Origin: Candidatus Omnitrophota bacterium
GTDB taxonomy: Bacteria > Omnitrophota > Gorgyraeia > Duberdicusellales > 4484-171
NCBI GenBank assembly: GCA_028692655.1
Contig: JAQUWY010000008.1
Coordinates: forward strand, 1 to 61,103
Direction: 5' to 3'
Length of the DNA: 61,103 bases
This document shows, piece after piece, positions 45,201 to 53,763 of this stretch. Numbering within the stretch: the stretch's first letter is position 1; the number at the start of each line of letters is the position of its first letter. Both the position numbers and the translations under genes were made by a program. The notes under the pieces are model-generated. The model saw only the letters and a program-made list of their open reading frames with translations, was not told the origin of the DNA and did not search any database.

Positions 45201-46736
45201 TTACTTTTCTTCTTCAAATCGAGAAGTAACCGCAGCTGTACCCATGAATTCTTCGGCGATTAACTCTCCCGGTTTAACTATTTTAGCAGTAATAAAAATT
45301 AGAAGGTCTATCTTCTCGGTATCGTGTGTGGTGCGTTTAAAAAACTGCCCTATGTAAGGTAAATCCTTCAGGAAAGGTATTCCTATGTCGTAGTCGGTCC
45401 TGACATCTTTTAAAAGCCCTCCTATAGCTATAGTCTCGCCATCTCTTATTATAACCTGAGTCTCCGCTTCCCGGGTAGTCAGCTTAGGATAACTGACTAT
45501 CGGCGTATCGTTAGCTGAAGCTTTAACATCAACCGTGCCATCCTGAGAAGTCACCGCCGGATGGACAATCATACTTATAAATTCCTCATTCTCTCCGGCT
45601 ATTTGAGGAACAACATTAAGCTGAATTCCTATATCCTGGTAATAATCAAGAGAGCCTCCGGTTATCCGGGAAGTCTCAGTGCTTATCTCGGTTTTTATAA
45701 TCGGGAATTTATCCCCCACCAAAATAGAAGCTTCCTGATTGTTAAGAGTAAGTATCACCGGAGCAGAAAGAGTATTGACTCTGCCGTCTTCTTCAAGAGC
45801 ATGAAAAATAACTTCAAATTGTGTTCCTGTTAATTTCTGGTATATCACTTTAAAGGCATTTTCGGTTAAACCGGCAGTTTTGGCTCCTGATCCGGCCGGT
45901 GTAGGCAAAACCACATGTGAAGCTATTTGTGCCAAATCTATGCCGTTTTTCTTATCGGCTGGAGTAAAAACAAAAGTATCAGCGTCATCGGCTCCGGTTG
46001 AACCGGTACCGTAGTCAAAGCCGATATCCCTAAGAACATCCTGGCCGACTTCCATAATTTTAGTCTTTATCAAAATCTGTTTGGGCTCAACGTCTATTTT
46101 GTCAAGCAGGGCGTCTATTTCATCAAGTTTTTTTGAAATGTCAGAAACCAGCATTATTTTTGTCCGGGACACTTTGCTTTCCCTGGCCCTGGTGCGCTTG
46201 GCAATATCAGTACCAAACTCCCAACCCGCCTGGCCGGTAACTTCCAGTATTGAAATCCTGCCCATAGGAGAAACCATAGTTTCTATGGCTTTTTTAGCAT
46301 CACTCGCATCAATATACTTTAACTGATAAACTTTGGTCCTGACCGGCTCTACCTCTTGGCGCTCTTTAGCCTGGGCTTCGCGCTGACTTATTTTTTCCAT
46401 AGTATCAACCAAAACTATATTGTTCCCTATCCACTCGTACCCATAATTGTATGGCCGGATTATTGCTTCCAGGGCTGTAAACCAGTCGACATCTTCTAAA
46501 TTTACACTGACAGTGCCTATAACATCAGGGCTGACTACAATATTCACATTTTTACCGTCCTTGGTGGCTTTCTGAGATATTGATTCAAGGACTATCTTGA
46601 TATCTACATCTTTGAATTTTATGGCCGGGATTAAATTTTCCTGAGCCGAAACAAAGCTGGTTCCGAAAAAAACCAACACCACGATAAATACTGCCGCCAT
46701 TTTTAATAGAGCTTTTTTATATTTCCTTAATCTCAT
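45201..46736 (-). CDS. pilQ: Type IV pilus/type II secretion secretin
   Basis: Forms the outer-membrane ring through which the pilus passes. The 511-residue protein has a signal peptide (about 1-31), an STN/N0-like domain (AIKFKDVDIKIVLESISQKA, residues 37-105), an N1-type domain (KVYQLKYIDASDAKKAIETM) and the secretin core (ILIKTKIMEVGQDVLRDIGFDYG to RDGETIAIGGLLKD and FLKDLPYIGQFFK). It lacks AMIN domains and is shorter than proteobacterial PilQ. Its start overlaps the PilP-like stop by 4 bases. Confidence 0.92.
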   Translation of the reverse strand: MRLRKYKKALLKMAAVFIVVLVFFGTSFVSAQENLIPAIKFKDVDIKIVLESISQKATKDGKNVNIVVSPDVIGTVSVNLEDVDWFTALEAIIRPYNYGYEWIGNNIVLVDTMEKISQREAQAKERQEVEPVRTKVYQLKYIDASDAKKAIETMVSPMGRISILEVTGQAGWEFGTDIAKRTRARESKVSRTKIMLVSDISKKLDEIDALLDKIDVEPKQILIKTKIMEVGQDVLRDIGFDYGTGSTGADDADTFVFTPADKKNGIDLAQIASHVVLPTPAGSGAKTAGLTENAFKVIYQKLTGTQFEVIFHALEEDGRVNTLSAPVILTLNNQEASILVGDKFPIIKTEISTETSRITGGSLDYYQDIGIQLNVVPQIAGENEEFISMIVHPAVTSQDGTVDVKASANDTPIVSYPKLTTREAETQVIIRDGETIAIGGLLKDVRTDYDIGIPFLKDLPYIGQFFKRTTHDTEKIDLLIFITAKIVKPGELIAEEFMGTAAVTSRFEEEK

Positions 46737-47080
46737 TCTTCCTCCAAGGTTAAGGTAAAACTTTCATTACCTTTTTTTAAAATTACCCTTTTTACTTCTA
46801 TTTGGACAACATTGTAATCTCCTATATAATCTCCCTGCTTAACAACTTCACCGTTGATTATAGCCAGGGGCAAATCCTTCGAATAAATAATCCCCTGGAC
46901 AGCCAATCCGGTAACATCTATCTCTTTAGGTATGAGTATAAAACCTGCCTTATTTACGAGGGGCTCAAAAGGATCCCGGGCACTATCATTAAAAGCATAC
47001 CGGGAACTTTGCGAAAAGCCATTCTGGAAAAAATTTGAAAGAAACGCGGCTAAAAGAAGCGGGAATATTTTTTTGCGCAT
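46733..47080 (-). CDS. pilP: PilP-like periplasmic protein
   Basis: A 115-residue exported protein, the usual link between the PilMNO inner-membrane assembly and the secretin. Signal peptide (1-23), a DPFEPL motif (37-42) and a beta domain with LAVQGIIYSKDLPLAIINGEV and KQGDYIGDYNVVQIEVKRVIL. It is shorter than classical PilP, and the same C-terminal fold recurs in the GspB-like protein downstream. It lies between PilO and PilQ, coupled to PilQ. Confidence 0.78.
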   Translation of the reverse strand: MRKKIFPLLLAAFLSNFFQNGFSQSSRYAFNDSARDPFEPLVNKAGFILIPKEIDVTGLAVQGIIYSKDLPLAIINGEVVKQGDYIGDYNVVQIEVKRVILKKGNESFTLTLEEE

Positions 47081-47124
47081 TTTTTATATTTTCGAAAAGA
47101 TAGCTTCAACCTCTGCCGAAGGTT

Positions 47125-47685
47125 TTATTGTTTAAGACCCTCCGGAACTTCCTTCATAATCCCGTATAGCACCATATCAATTTTATCACCGGATAACCCG
47201 GTAGCTATACTTATTTTTTTAACATCAAAAAAGTATTTGCTCGACTGCAGATAATTAAAAAACAAAGCGAGATTATGGTACTTACTGCTGCCGCTTATAT
47301 GAATGGGCAAATATTTAAATTTCCCCTGCTCTAAGCCGTTATAATCCTCGCTTTTTTCGGAAGAAAATGATTTTATGTCAAACCCCAAGGATTTACCTGC
47401 TGAAGATATAAATGAAAGCAGCTGAGATTCCTGGTCAAAAGAAACAAACTTCTTCTGAATTACTTTTATTTCTTCTTCTAAAAGAAGCTCCTGGTTGTCA
47501 TAATCGTCTTTCTTGGGCCACTCTCTCGCTATATCCTTAAGTTTAAGGGAAAAACCGGAGATCTCTCTATTTAAAACGATTATCTGCCTGACGCTTAAAG
47601 GCAGCATCACTACTGCCTCGAGAATCAAAAAGATGCTTAGGCCGATAAAAATAATGCTTTGTTTGTCTAAAGTTATCTTCTGCAT
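47125..47685 (-). CDS. pilO: PilO-like pilus assembly protein
   Basis: A 186-residue inner-membrane protein: short cytosolic tail, transmembrane helix (about 10-30), a periplasmic coiled coil (35-85, KLKDIAREWPKKDDYDNQELLLEEE) and a ferredoxin-like fold (LPIHISGSSKYHNLALFFNYLQSSKYFFDVKKISI). Position after PilN, with a 13-base overlap, and the fold support PilO. Sequence similarity in this family is low, so the call rests on architecture and order. Confidence 0.8.
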   Translation of the reverse strand: MQKITLDKQSIIFIGLSIFLILEAVVMLPLSVRQIIVLNREISGFSLKLKDIAREWPKKDDYDNQELLLEEEIKVIQKKFVSFDQESQLLSFISSAGKSLGFDIKSFSSEKSEDYNGLEQGKFKYLPIHISGSSKYHNLALFFNYLQSSKYFFDVKKISIATGLSGDKIDMVLYGIMKEVPEGLKQ

Positions 47686-48248
47686 TCTATGAAAAACCTC
47701 AATACTTCGACACCGTTTACTTTGTCTATTTGAGAATTTTTTATTTTTACCTTACTGAAGACTGACGAGAAATACTTCTTTTTTCGCAGAGAATTTATAA
47801 ATTTGTCTAAAGAAACAAGATGATCCTCCTGCCATCTGACTACGTATCCGCGTAAATCCAAAAAGTCTTTATCAAGAACAAACCCCTCAAACCATATATT
47901 TTTAGGCAAGGAGGAAAAAATATCTTCCAGAAGAAAAACCATTTCATACTTAGGAGTCAGCACTTCCTGCAAGGATTCTTTTTCTTTATTTAGAAGCGCT
48001 GTTTCCGATTTTACATCTTTAATGAGAGAGGCTCTGTCTTCCCACTCAAGCCATTCGTTCCTATAAATACGGGCTGTGTACATTTTCCTTAAACCCACCG
48101 CCTGAAGAAGAATAATGATAACCAAAACAACGGCAGCAGCCAGGCCAATCAAAGGGGTGTAATTACTGAAATTCTGCAAAGTCAGGTTTGCGGCTTCTTT
48201 TTTCTGGGGATTTAAGTTTATGTAAATTTTTTTGAGGTCTTTGTGCAT
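47673..48248 (-). CDS. pilN: PilN-like pilus assembly protein
   Basis: A 191-residue inner-membrane protein. The cytosolic tail IYINLNPQKKE (8-18) matches the PilN INLLP-type segment that binds PilM; a transmembrane helix (31-51), coiled coil (60-105) and ferredoxin-like domain (IWFEGFVLDKDFLDLRGYV) follow. It sits between PilM (58-base gap) and PilO. Confidence 0.83.
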   Translation of the reverse strand: MHKDLKKIYINLNPQKKEAANLTLQNFSNYTPLIGLAAAVVLVIIILLQAVGLRKMYTARIYRNEWLEWEDRASLIKDVKSETALLNKEKESLQEVLTPKYEMVFLLEDIFSSLPKNIWFEGFVLDKDFLDLRGYVVRWQEDHLVSLDKFINSLRKKKYFSSVFSKVKIKNSQIDKVNGVEVLRFFIECRR

Positions 48249-48306
48249 AGGCCTTTTATTCTTGTAAGAAAATCTTCTGCTATTATGCCTTAAGGGCCGA
48301 AAGTGC

Positions 48307-49299
48307 CTAAGATATCAACCCGAATACAGCCGGGAAACCATGTTTTATGGGCTGAAAACTTTCTCGAGAAAAAGAAGGGCTAAAAATATCTTGGGATACC
48401 GGTATAGCCTCTAAAACATTTATTTTTACCTCGAGGAAATCCGAAAGTGCTTTGGACATACCATCAATGCCGGAAAGCCCTCCGCTTACATAAAGAGAGT
48501 CAATATGGCCGCCTTTGTTGACTTCGAAATAATCGAAAGAGCTTTTTATTTCCTTGCTTAAATTAGAAAGACTGTCCTGCACTATGTCGGATAAAAGCTG
48601 TCCGTTCTTAGAAGCCTTAAGCCACTCCTGAACATCGCAAATTTGTATGTTTTGAGTGCGGGATATAACCTGAAAAATATCCTGGGCGCTAAACTTTATA
48701 TCACGGGTAAGAAAAGGGACTCCTTTATTAAGAATGGTTATGGCGGAAAACTTATAACCTATATCAAGAATGCAGGCATTAGCATTAAGATTTTCCTTAT
48801 AATTATCAAGAAAAAAGTTTATTAAGCATACGCTATCAAGAGTTATTTCTGAGACTTTCAAATTTATTTTTTTAAGGTCTTCCAGGATACCGTCAAGGAA
48901 GTCTTTTTTTGCCACTGCCAAAAGTATCATGAGCTCCGAAGGATTGTTTTCCTTTAAAACAAAATAGTCATAATAAACCTCTTCGGGAGAGAAGGGTATG
49001 AACTTGCTCATTTCGTAAAAAAGAGCTTCTTTTAACCTTTTTTTTTCCATTTTAGGAAAGGGGAAATACCTGATAAGGCAGGCAGGATCTTTCAAAGATA
49101 TTTTAACTTTTCTTTCACTTATTTTCTTATCAATCCAGATCTTTTTCAAGGCTTCAGACAAAACTTCTTTTTTTTCCATAAAGTAATCAGAAACTTTTCC
49201 TTCCTTGACAATAAGCCCTTTAAGGTAAAGATTACCCATGTCTATGCCCACAAAACTATCACTGCTGGGCCCCAAAAACTTATTCTGCAGGTGGATCAT
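48307..49299 (-). CDS. pilM: PilM-like actin-fold pilus assembly protein
   Basis: A 330-residue cytosolic ATPase-fold protein that binds the tail of PilN. FVGIDMGNLYLKGLIV (phosphate-1-like), YDYFVLKE, CILDIGYKFSAITIL (phosphate-2-like) and DSLYVSGGLSGIDGMSKAL (adenosine region) are visible. The start overlaps the upstream pilin by 20 bases, so translation is likely coupled. Confidence 0.88.
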   Translation of the reverse strand: MIHLQNKFLGPSSDSFVGIDMGNLYLKGLIVKEGKVSDYFMEKKEVLSEALKKIWIDKKISERKVKISLKDPACLIRYFPFPKMEKKRLKEALFYEMSKFIPFSPEEVYYDYFVLKENNPSELMILLAVAKKDFLDGILEDLKKINLKVSEITLDSVCLINFFLDNYKENLNANACILDIGYKFSAITILNKGVPFLTRDIKFSAQDIFQVISRTQNIQICDVQEWLKASKNGQLLSDIVQDSLSNLSKEIKSSFDYFEVNKGGHIDSLYVSGGLSGIDGMSKALSDFLEVKINVLEAIPVSQDIFSPSFSRESFQPIKHGFPAVFGLIS

Positions 49300-49720
49300 T
49301 GTCAGTTGCTTCTCCTTCTGAATTAACCCTTAAGACGTTGGTCTCATCAAGGTAAAAATACCTTGTCCCGGTTTTACCCGGCGTGCGGGGATTAACGTTG
49401 ATATGGAAAGAATCCGGGCCGTCATATATATAATTAAACAAATACCCCGACTTAGAACCGCTCGCTAATTGAGATGTGGTGTAACCCACTAACTGGCTCA
49501 ATTCTGTAGGGTATCTCTTATTATTGTCGGTATAATACATTTGAAGCGAGGTATATAAGGCCCTGACATTAGCAACAGCGGTGGCCTCATTTGAGGTAAC
49601 TCTGGCTCTGAGCATACTCGGAACGAAAGCAAAAACCAAAATCATAATCACGGTCACAACAATCATGATTTCAACCAGGGTAAAATCGCGGCATTTTAGA
49701 GAGAAAGAATGTTTTTTCAT
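49280..49720 (-). CDS. Type IV pilin-like protein with an atypical cleavage site
   Basis: A 146-residue GspG/PilE-like pilin. The hydrophobic helix FTLVEIMIVVTVIMILVFAF starts at Phe13 with Glu17 as position +5. The residue before the cut is Asp12 instead of the usual Gly, so processing may be poor or use a different enzyme. The C-terminal domain has the GspG-like PRTPGKTGTRYFYLDETNVLRVNSEGEA. It lacks N-X-S/T sequons. It heads the pilMNOPQ unit behind a strong promoter and a leader of about 120 bases. Confidence 0.85.
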   Translation of the reverse strand: MKKHSFSLKCRDFTLVEIMIVVTVIMILVFAFVPSMLRARVTSNEATAVANVRALYTSLQMYYTDNNKRYPTELSQLVGYTTSQLASGSKSGYLFNYIYDGPDSFHINVNPRTPGKTGTRYFYLDETNVLRVNSEGEATDNDPPAE

Positions 49721-49849
49721 AAAATCTTACCTCGCTGAAACAATACTTTGTGTTGGAAAGATTTGATAAGTTAATACCCGGCTAATATTTCTTTTAATCA
49801 CGAAAATATAGAAGTACTCCACGTCCCGCGCAGCACCTTTATACTATAT

Positions 49850-49878
49850 ATATTATTATAGTTATTCAGGGTTGTCAA
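49850..49878 (-). promoter_or_regulatory. Promoter of the pilin-pilMNOPQ unit
   Basis: TTGACA (49873-49878), 17-base spacer, TAATAT (49850-49855) on the minus strand. The implied leader is about 120 bases. Confidence 0.75.
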
Positions 49879-49936
49879 CGCTATACTGGAGACATAACGG
49901 GAAGCATAAAGAAACCAACAGTCTATAAAATATATA

Positions 49937-49985
49937 GGTTGAGGTTAAGATTAAGGTTAAGGTTAAGGTTGAGGCTAAGATTAAG
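49937..49985. repeat. Degenerate GGTTAA/GGTTGA hexamer array
   Basis: Eight or so head-to-tail six-base units (GGTTGA, GGTTAA, GATTAA). Complementary CTCAAC-type units recur at 50297-50325 and GGTTGA units at 53051-53070. Confidence 0.7.
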
Positions 49986-50048
49986 AAAAACCAGAAGAAG
50001 CTATAAGTTGCAAGCTTTAAGCCGTAAGCTTCGGATATATAATTCTTA

Positions 50049-50135
50049 AGATGTGTTTACATATTTTGTGTAAAGGCAAACGGTATACGGTTGCGTAACT
50101 CGTATCGTTATTCGTTTGCCGGCTGCGTTAATAAA
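50049..50135 (+). repeat. 87-bp direct repeat, copy 1 (left of stt3)
   Basis: Identical over 87 bases to 53375-53461, and still similar for about 60 more. The GGCAAACG/CGTTTGCC ends at 50075-50120 can form an imperfect hairpin. Confidence 0.9.
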
Positions 50136-50183
50136 ATCTTATGAATAGAGGCGATTAACGTTCAACGACAGCCGCTTCGAGCT

Positions 50184-50308
50184 GCCTGCCTACCGGTAGG
50201 CAAGGTCTTAACTTCCCTATTCTTTATGTTTTTCAGTCTTTCTGTTTTTAGTTCTTTAGTTTTCTGTTTTTTTGTCTTTTGGTTTTTTAGTTTTTCTCAA
50301 CCTCAACC
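50184..50308 (+). repeat. Inverted repeat, left arm (beside stt3)
   Basis: Reverse-complementary to 53058-53230. The stretch 50230-50308 matches perfectly over 79 bases, and 50184-50233 matches with one difference; the right arm has about 48 extra bases between these blocks. Begins with a CCTGCCTACCGGTAGG palindrome. Confidence 0.9.
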
Positions 50309-50338
50309 TTAGCCTTTGCCTCAACCTGCATTCCTATT

Positions 50339-52879
50339 TCAGTTTGCATCCGGCCAATCAATCATAAAGGCATATAAAGAATTTTTATCATCTGCAACTA
50401 AAGGCTTAAAATATTTAAGGCCCTCTCCTTTGGCAAAATACAGACGGCTAAACAGGCTTTTCCCTAAACCCTCGTTGGTTAAACCCACGGATTTCCACCC
50501 AAGTTTGTTCCTGACAATAAGGCACCCTGTTTTAAGCGTATCTTCTGAGGCTTCATTTTTTTTATACATTAACCTGCCGCCATCAAAAAACAGCACATAT
50601 TTAAACATCCTGTATTGTTTCTGTTGGCCCAAATATATCCTGGCTTTGCCGCTGTCGGGATAAAAAATTACGCCGTTATCAAAATAAACAGCCTCTTCTT
50701 GCTGGCTACCGGTGCCCACGGTTCCGGAAAACTGCCAACGCCGAGACAGTTCTTCGCTCTTTTCTTTTCCTGAATAAGCTAGCAGCGCCTCTTCATACAA
50801 AAGCTCAACCCTGCTTGTATTTAACCCAAAAGTATTCTTGGTTCCTTCAATGACGATTTCTTTGTCTAAGCCTATGTGTTTAGCAATATAGACTTTAGAA
50901 AAATCCCAATTACCTAAAAAGGATAGGTTTGATATATACCTGGTCATTTTCTTATTAACTAGAATGCAGGCCGGTGCGGGGCGGCGCGAAAAAATCGTTT
51001 CTTTTATACGAATACGCAAGGCTTTCGACAATCCGTATTCAAGCATTATTGCATCGGCAGATTTAGCCTCTGATTTTAGTATCTTATTGAGGCAAGCTAT
51101 CGCTCTAAATTCATCGCCCAATGCGCTTTCTATTTCCATAAAAAGTTTATCGGAAGAATTATTTATCATTCTCAATATCCTGAGAGCCTCCTCTTCGTTT
51201 TCGGCTAAAAAAACTCTTGCCATCCAATAGGTAATGGGGCCGCCTTGAACCTGAGGATCCACCACGGAACGGCGCCGAGAAACTTCTTTTATCCAGTTAC
51301 CGTAATCCCACCAGGCATTTACTATGCAGTTTGTTGGGGTTTGTTTTTTTATTTTAATTAAAAAATCGTTCCAGGCGTCATTCATTAACGGCGTTTGCCT
51401 TTGAGCCTGGATAATCCCCCTATTAGTTAAAAAAACGACGCCTAAGCTTATAAAAAATACAATCAAATACCGAAAAACTCTCTTCCAAGAAGCACTCCTT
51501 AACTCTTCTATAAAAGACCAAAGCTTCTTTGCGGCTTCACTGAGCCCTAAACCCAAAAAAACGCTTAGAGGAAGGCAGAGAAAAAATGTAAAACGCAGGC
51601 CTTTCAAACTGGCAAAAACCATAAAAAACATCCAAAGCGTTAATAAGATTAAACTGTCGGCCTGTTTGGTTTTTCTGCGCGTTATATACTGCCATAGAAA
51701 CCCTGCTATAGCTAAAATAAATAAAAAAGAGCCTCCCGTATACACAGGAATACTTCTAAAATCTCCGGGTGTTAGTTCAGAAACAGTGTAAACAACTAAT
51801 GGCCATATAGAAATGGTCATAGATACTCCCAGGCCTAAATTCTCTCTTATAGCTGCATAAGTGCTTGATATTGGCTCAAGGCCTGCCACGGTGAAGCAGA
51901 AAACCTCACTAAAAACCAGAAAAACAACAAAAGACAACAAGTAATCGCTTAAATCTTTTATTGTAGTTTGACGGCCATGCAATAGGATAAGCTTGTTTAA
52001 AATAGTTATTATGAAAAAAATGATTACAGTAAGATATATGAACCACCAGCCAATCCAGGTATAAGCGAATACAGCTAAAAATAAAGCCGATAAAATTGTT
52101 AAAAATATGTTTTTAAAGTATTTTGAGCTTTTTAGGCCGGCGGCCAAAGACCAAACGGCCAATAACGGCAAAATAAGGCTTAAGGTATCCTGGTCAAACC
52201 ATCCGGCACAACTGCGGCTAATAAAAGCCGGCGAAAGGCCTAAAAACAAAACCGCTAAAATTCCAGAACTTTTTGTAAAAATATGCCGGCAGAATAAATA
52301 AAGAATCAAAAAAAGTAAACCCGCATAAAATACTGGTAGGTAAAAAACAAATGCCTCAAGGCTTAAAGCCGGTATGAATATAGCAGGTACCCGGTACAAC
52401 CAGGCTGAAAGATAATAGAGAAACCTGTAGGAAGGAACTTGGCTGCCCAGAGGAGCCAGCATAAATGTATCATATACTTTCCCGCCTTCGATTTTGTTTC
52501 CGGGATAGCCATTCTCAAGAATAAGCCTGGTAAAACGCAGGCGGCAATAAGGGTCCACTTCCAGAAGAAAAGTCTGCCCGGAATCATCCTGATATTTACT
52601 CTTTAGCTTTTTATATTCTTTATACGTATCTTCTTTGAAAAGCTTTCTGTTTTTTTTACGGGCAGTTACTACTTCTTTAGCTATTTTTTCTTTGACTAAA
52701 GGGTTAAACTCCGGCCTTGTCTTCTCGACAAATTCATAGGCCTCCTGAAACATTTTTTTATCTACATTAAAGACTGCTTGTTCTTTGTATTGAGGAAAAT
52801 ACGCAGGAAATAATAAGAGGTAAATATTGAAGCCCGCGGCAAGAAAAAGAAAGCAAATAGGAAATATTTTTTTTCTCAT
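50339..52879 (-). CDS. STT3/PglB/AglB-type oligosaccharyltransferase
   Basis: An 846-residue membrane enzyme that moves a lipid-linked glycan to Asn in N-X-S/T. All STT3 signatures are present: VDPYCRLR with Asp109 in the first loop, GWFDQDT (226-232), a TVSE motif (365-368) and WWDYG (523-527), which binds the sequon. About 12 transmembrane helices lie between residues 5 and 490, with a soluble C-terminal domain. A 95-residue periplasmic insert follows the first helix. It stands alone between two pilin genes, flanked by direct and inverted repeats. No glycan-assembly (pgl) genes are in the window. Confidence 0.92.
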   Translation of the reverse strand: MRKKIFPICFLFLAAGFNIYLLLFPAYFPQYKEQAVFNVDKKMFQEAYEFVEKTRPEFNPLVKEKIAKEVVTARKKNRKLFKEDTYKEYKKLKSKYQDDSGQTFLLEVDPYCRLRFTRLILENGYPGNKIEGGKVYDTFMLAPLGSQVPSYRFLYYLSAWLYRVPAIFIPALSLEAFVFYLPVFYAGLLFLILYLFCRHIFTKSSGILAVLFLGLSPAFISRSCAGWFDQDTLSLILPLLAVWSLAAGLKSSKYFKNIFLTILSALFLAVFAYTWIGWWFIYLTVIIFFIITILNKLILLHGRQTTIKDLSDYLLSFVVFLVFSEVFCFTVAGLEPISSTYAAIRENLGLGVSMTISIWPLVVYTVSELTPGDFRSIPVYTGGSFLFILAIAGFLWQYITRRKTKQADSLILLTLWMFFMVFASLKGLRFTFFLCLPLSVFLGLGLSEAAKKLWSFIEELRSASWKRVFRYLIVFFISLGVVFLTNRGIIQAQRQTPLMNDAWNDFLIKIKKQTPTNCIVNAWWDYGNWIKEVSRRRSVVDPQVQGGPITYWMARVFLAENEEEALRILRMINNSSDKLFMEIESALGDEFRAIACLNKILKSEAKSADAIMLEYGLSKALRIRIKETIFSRRPAPACILVNKKMTRYISNLSFLGNWDFSKVYIAKHIGLDKEIVIEGTKNTFGLNTSRVELLYEEALLAYSGKEKSEELSRRWQFSGTVGTGSQQEEAVYFDNGVIFYPDSGKARIYLGQQKQYRMFKYVLFFDGGRLMYKKNEASEDTLKTGCLIVRNKLGWKSVGLTNEGLGKSLFSRLYFAKGEGLKYFKPLVADDKNSLYAFMIDWPDAN

Positions 52880-53057
52880 ATTTCAGGTAGTTTATTTTAT
52901 CATATTAAAGCAAGCAGGCAATACGAATGTGGCTAAAGGTTACGGGTCAAAAGCTATAAATAGCATATACCATGCAGGTTGAGGCTTAAAAAAAGTCCAC
53001 GGTCCACGGTCGATAGTCCATGGTCCATAGACGATAGGCTGTACAGGTTAAGGTTGC

Positions 53058-53230
53058 GGTTGAGGTTGAGAAAAACTAAAAAACCAAAAGACAAAAAAAC
53101 AGAAAACTAAAGAACTAAAAACAGAAAGACTGAAAAGCTGAAAGACCAAAAAACCGAAGAACATAAAAACTAAAAGATTGAAAAACATAAAGAATAGGGA
53201 AGTTAAGACCCTGCCTACCGGTAGGCAGGC
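53058..53230 (-). repeat. Inverted repeat, right arm (beside stt3)
   Basis: Mate of 50184-50308 in opposite orientation, with a perfect 79-base block at 53058-53136. Ends with the 20-base palindrome CCTGCCTACC/GGTAGGCAGG at 53210-53229. The middle holds an about 48-base extra stretch of the same A-rich style. Confidence 0.9.
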
Positions 53231-53374
53231 GCTAACCAAAAACCGAAAGAACATTTCTTTAGCGGAAATACGGTAGAATTATACAGAAATAGATAGAAAT
53301 AACTCGTTTCAACAAAGTTTCAAGCAGAATAAGTTCTAAGCCCTAAGTTATAAGCTCTAAGTGTAAAATTGTAG

Positions 53375-53461
53375 AGATGTGTTTACATATTTTGTGTAAA
53401 GGCAAACGGTATACGGTTGCGTAACTCGTATCGTTATTCGTTTGCCGGCTGCGTTAATAAA
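53375..53461 (+). repeat. 87-bp direct repeat, copy 2 (right of stt3)
   Basis: Same orientation and sequence as 50049-50135. Beyond position 53461 it differs by a one-base gap and scattered changes. Confidence 0.9.
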
Positions 53462-53630
53462 TCTCATGAATAGAGACGGTTGACGTTTAACAACAGCCAT
53501 TTCGAGTCGTGCAACCCTCTAACGATGAATGATACGGTTATAGAGTAGACTGTAAATATAACTTTCGAATAATACAGGATTTGTTTAGAGTTTAGTATTT
53601 CGGATTTAGGATTTTTCCGGTGTCCTGTGC

Positions 53631-53680
53631 TTGTCCTGAGCCCTTCGATTTCACTCAGGATAAACGAAGTCGAAGGAGCG
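53631..53680. repeat. REP-like palindromic element
   Basis: Two interleaved pairs: CCTGAG (53635-53640) with CTCAGG (53654-53659), and CCTTCG (53642-53647) with CGAAGG (53671-53676). Elements of this type are widespread in many bacterial genomes between genes. Confidence 0.55.
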
Positions 53681-53731
53681 CTCTTGAAAGTGCTAATCGA
53701 ACCATCTGGCATTTTCGAGCAAGGCCTCATT

Positions 53732-53763
53732 AAAAAAAGGCGGTGGTTTAAACCACCGCCTTT
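53732..53763 (-). terminator. Rho-independent terminator of the main pilin gene
   Basis: Perfect stem GGCGGTGG / CCACCGCC around TTTAAA, extended by AAA/TTT; on the minus strand it ends in a seven-base T run. It lies 20 bases after the pilin stop. Confidence 0.92.

Larger units (their letters stand above)
49721..50338. other. Repeat-rich intergenic region between oligosaccharyltransferase and pilin genes
   Basis: This 618-base stretch contains the promoter for the pilin, a GTTAAG-type hexamer array (49937-49985), direct repeat copy 1 (50049-50135) and the left inverted repeat (50184-50308). No credible ORF was seen. Confidence 0.75.

Noticed and set aside
49937-49985. CRISPR or telomere-like array
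   Set aside because: The six-base units are degenerate and have no spacers; no cas genes are nearby.
53048-53254. 68-residue Phe/Leu-rich ORF on the minus strand
   Set aside because: It is the translation of the A/T-rich inverted repeat; no ribosome-binding site and low complexity.
50049-53461. Insertion sequence or composite transposon
   Set aside because: No transposase or integrase between the repeats, and no target-site duplication could be identified.
53463-53730. 88-residue ORF on the minus strand beside the pilin terminator
   Set aside because: It covers a REP-like element and repeat edges and shows no protein-like pattern.
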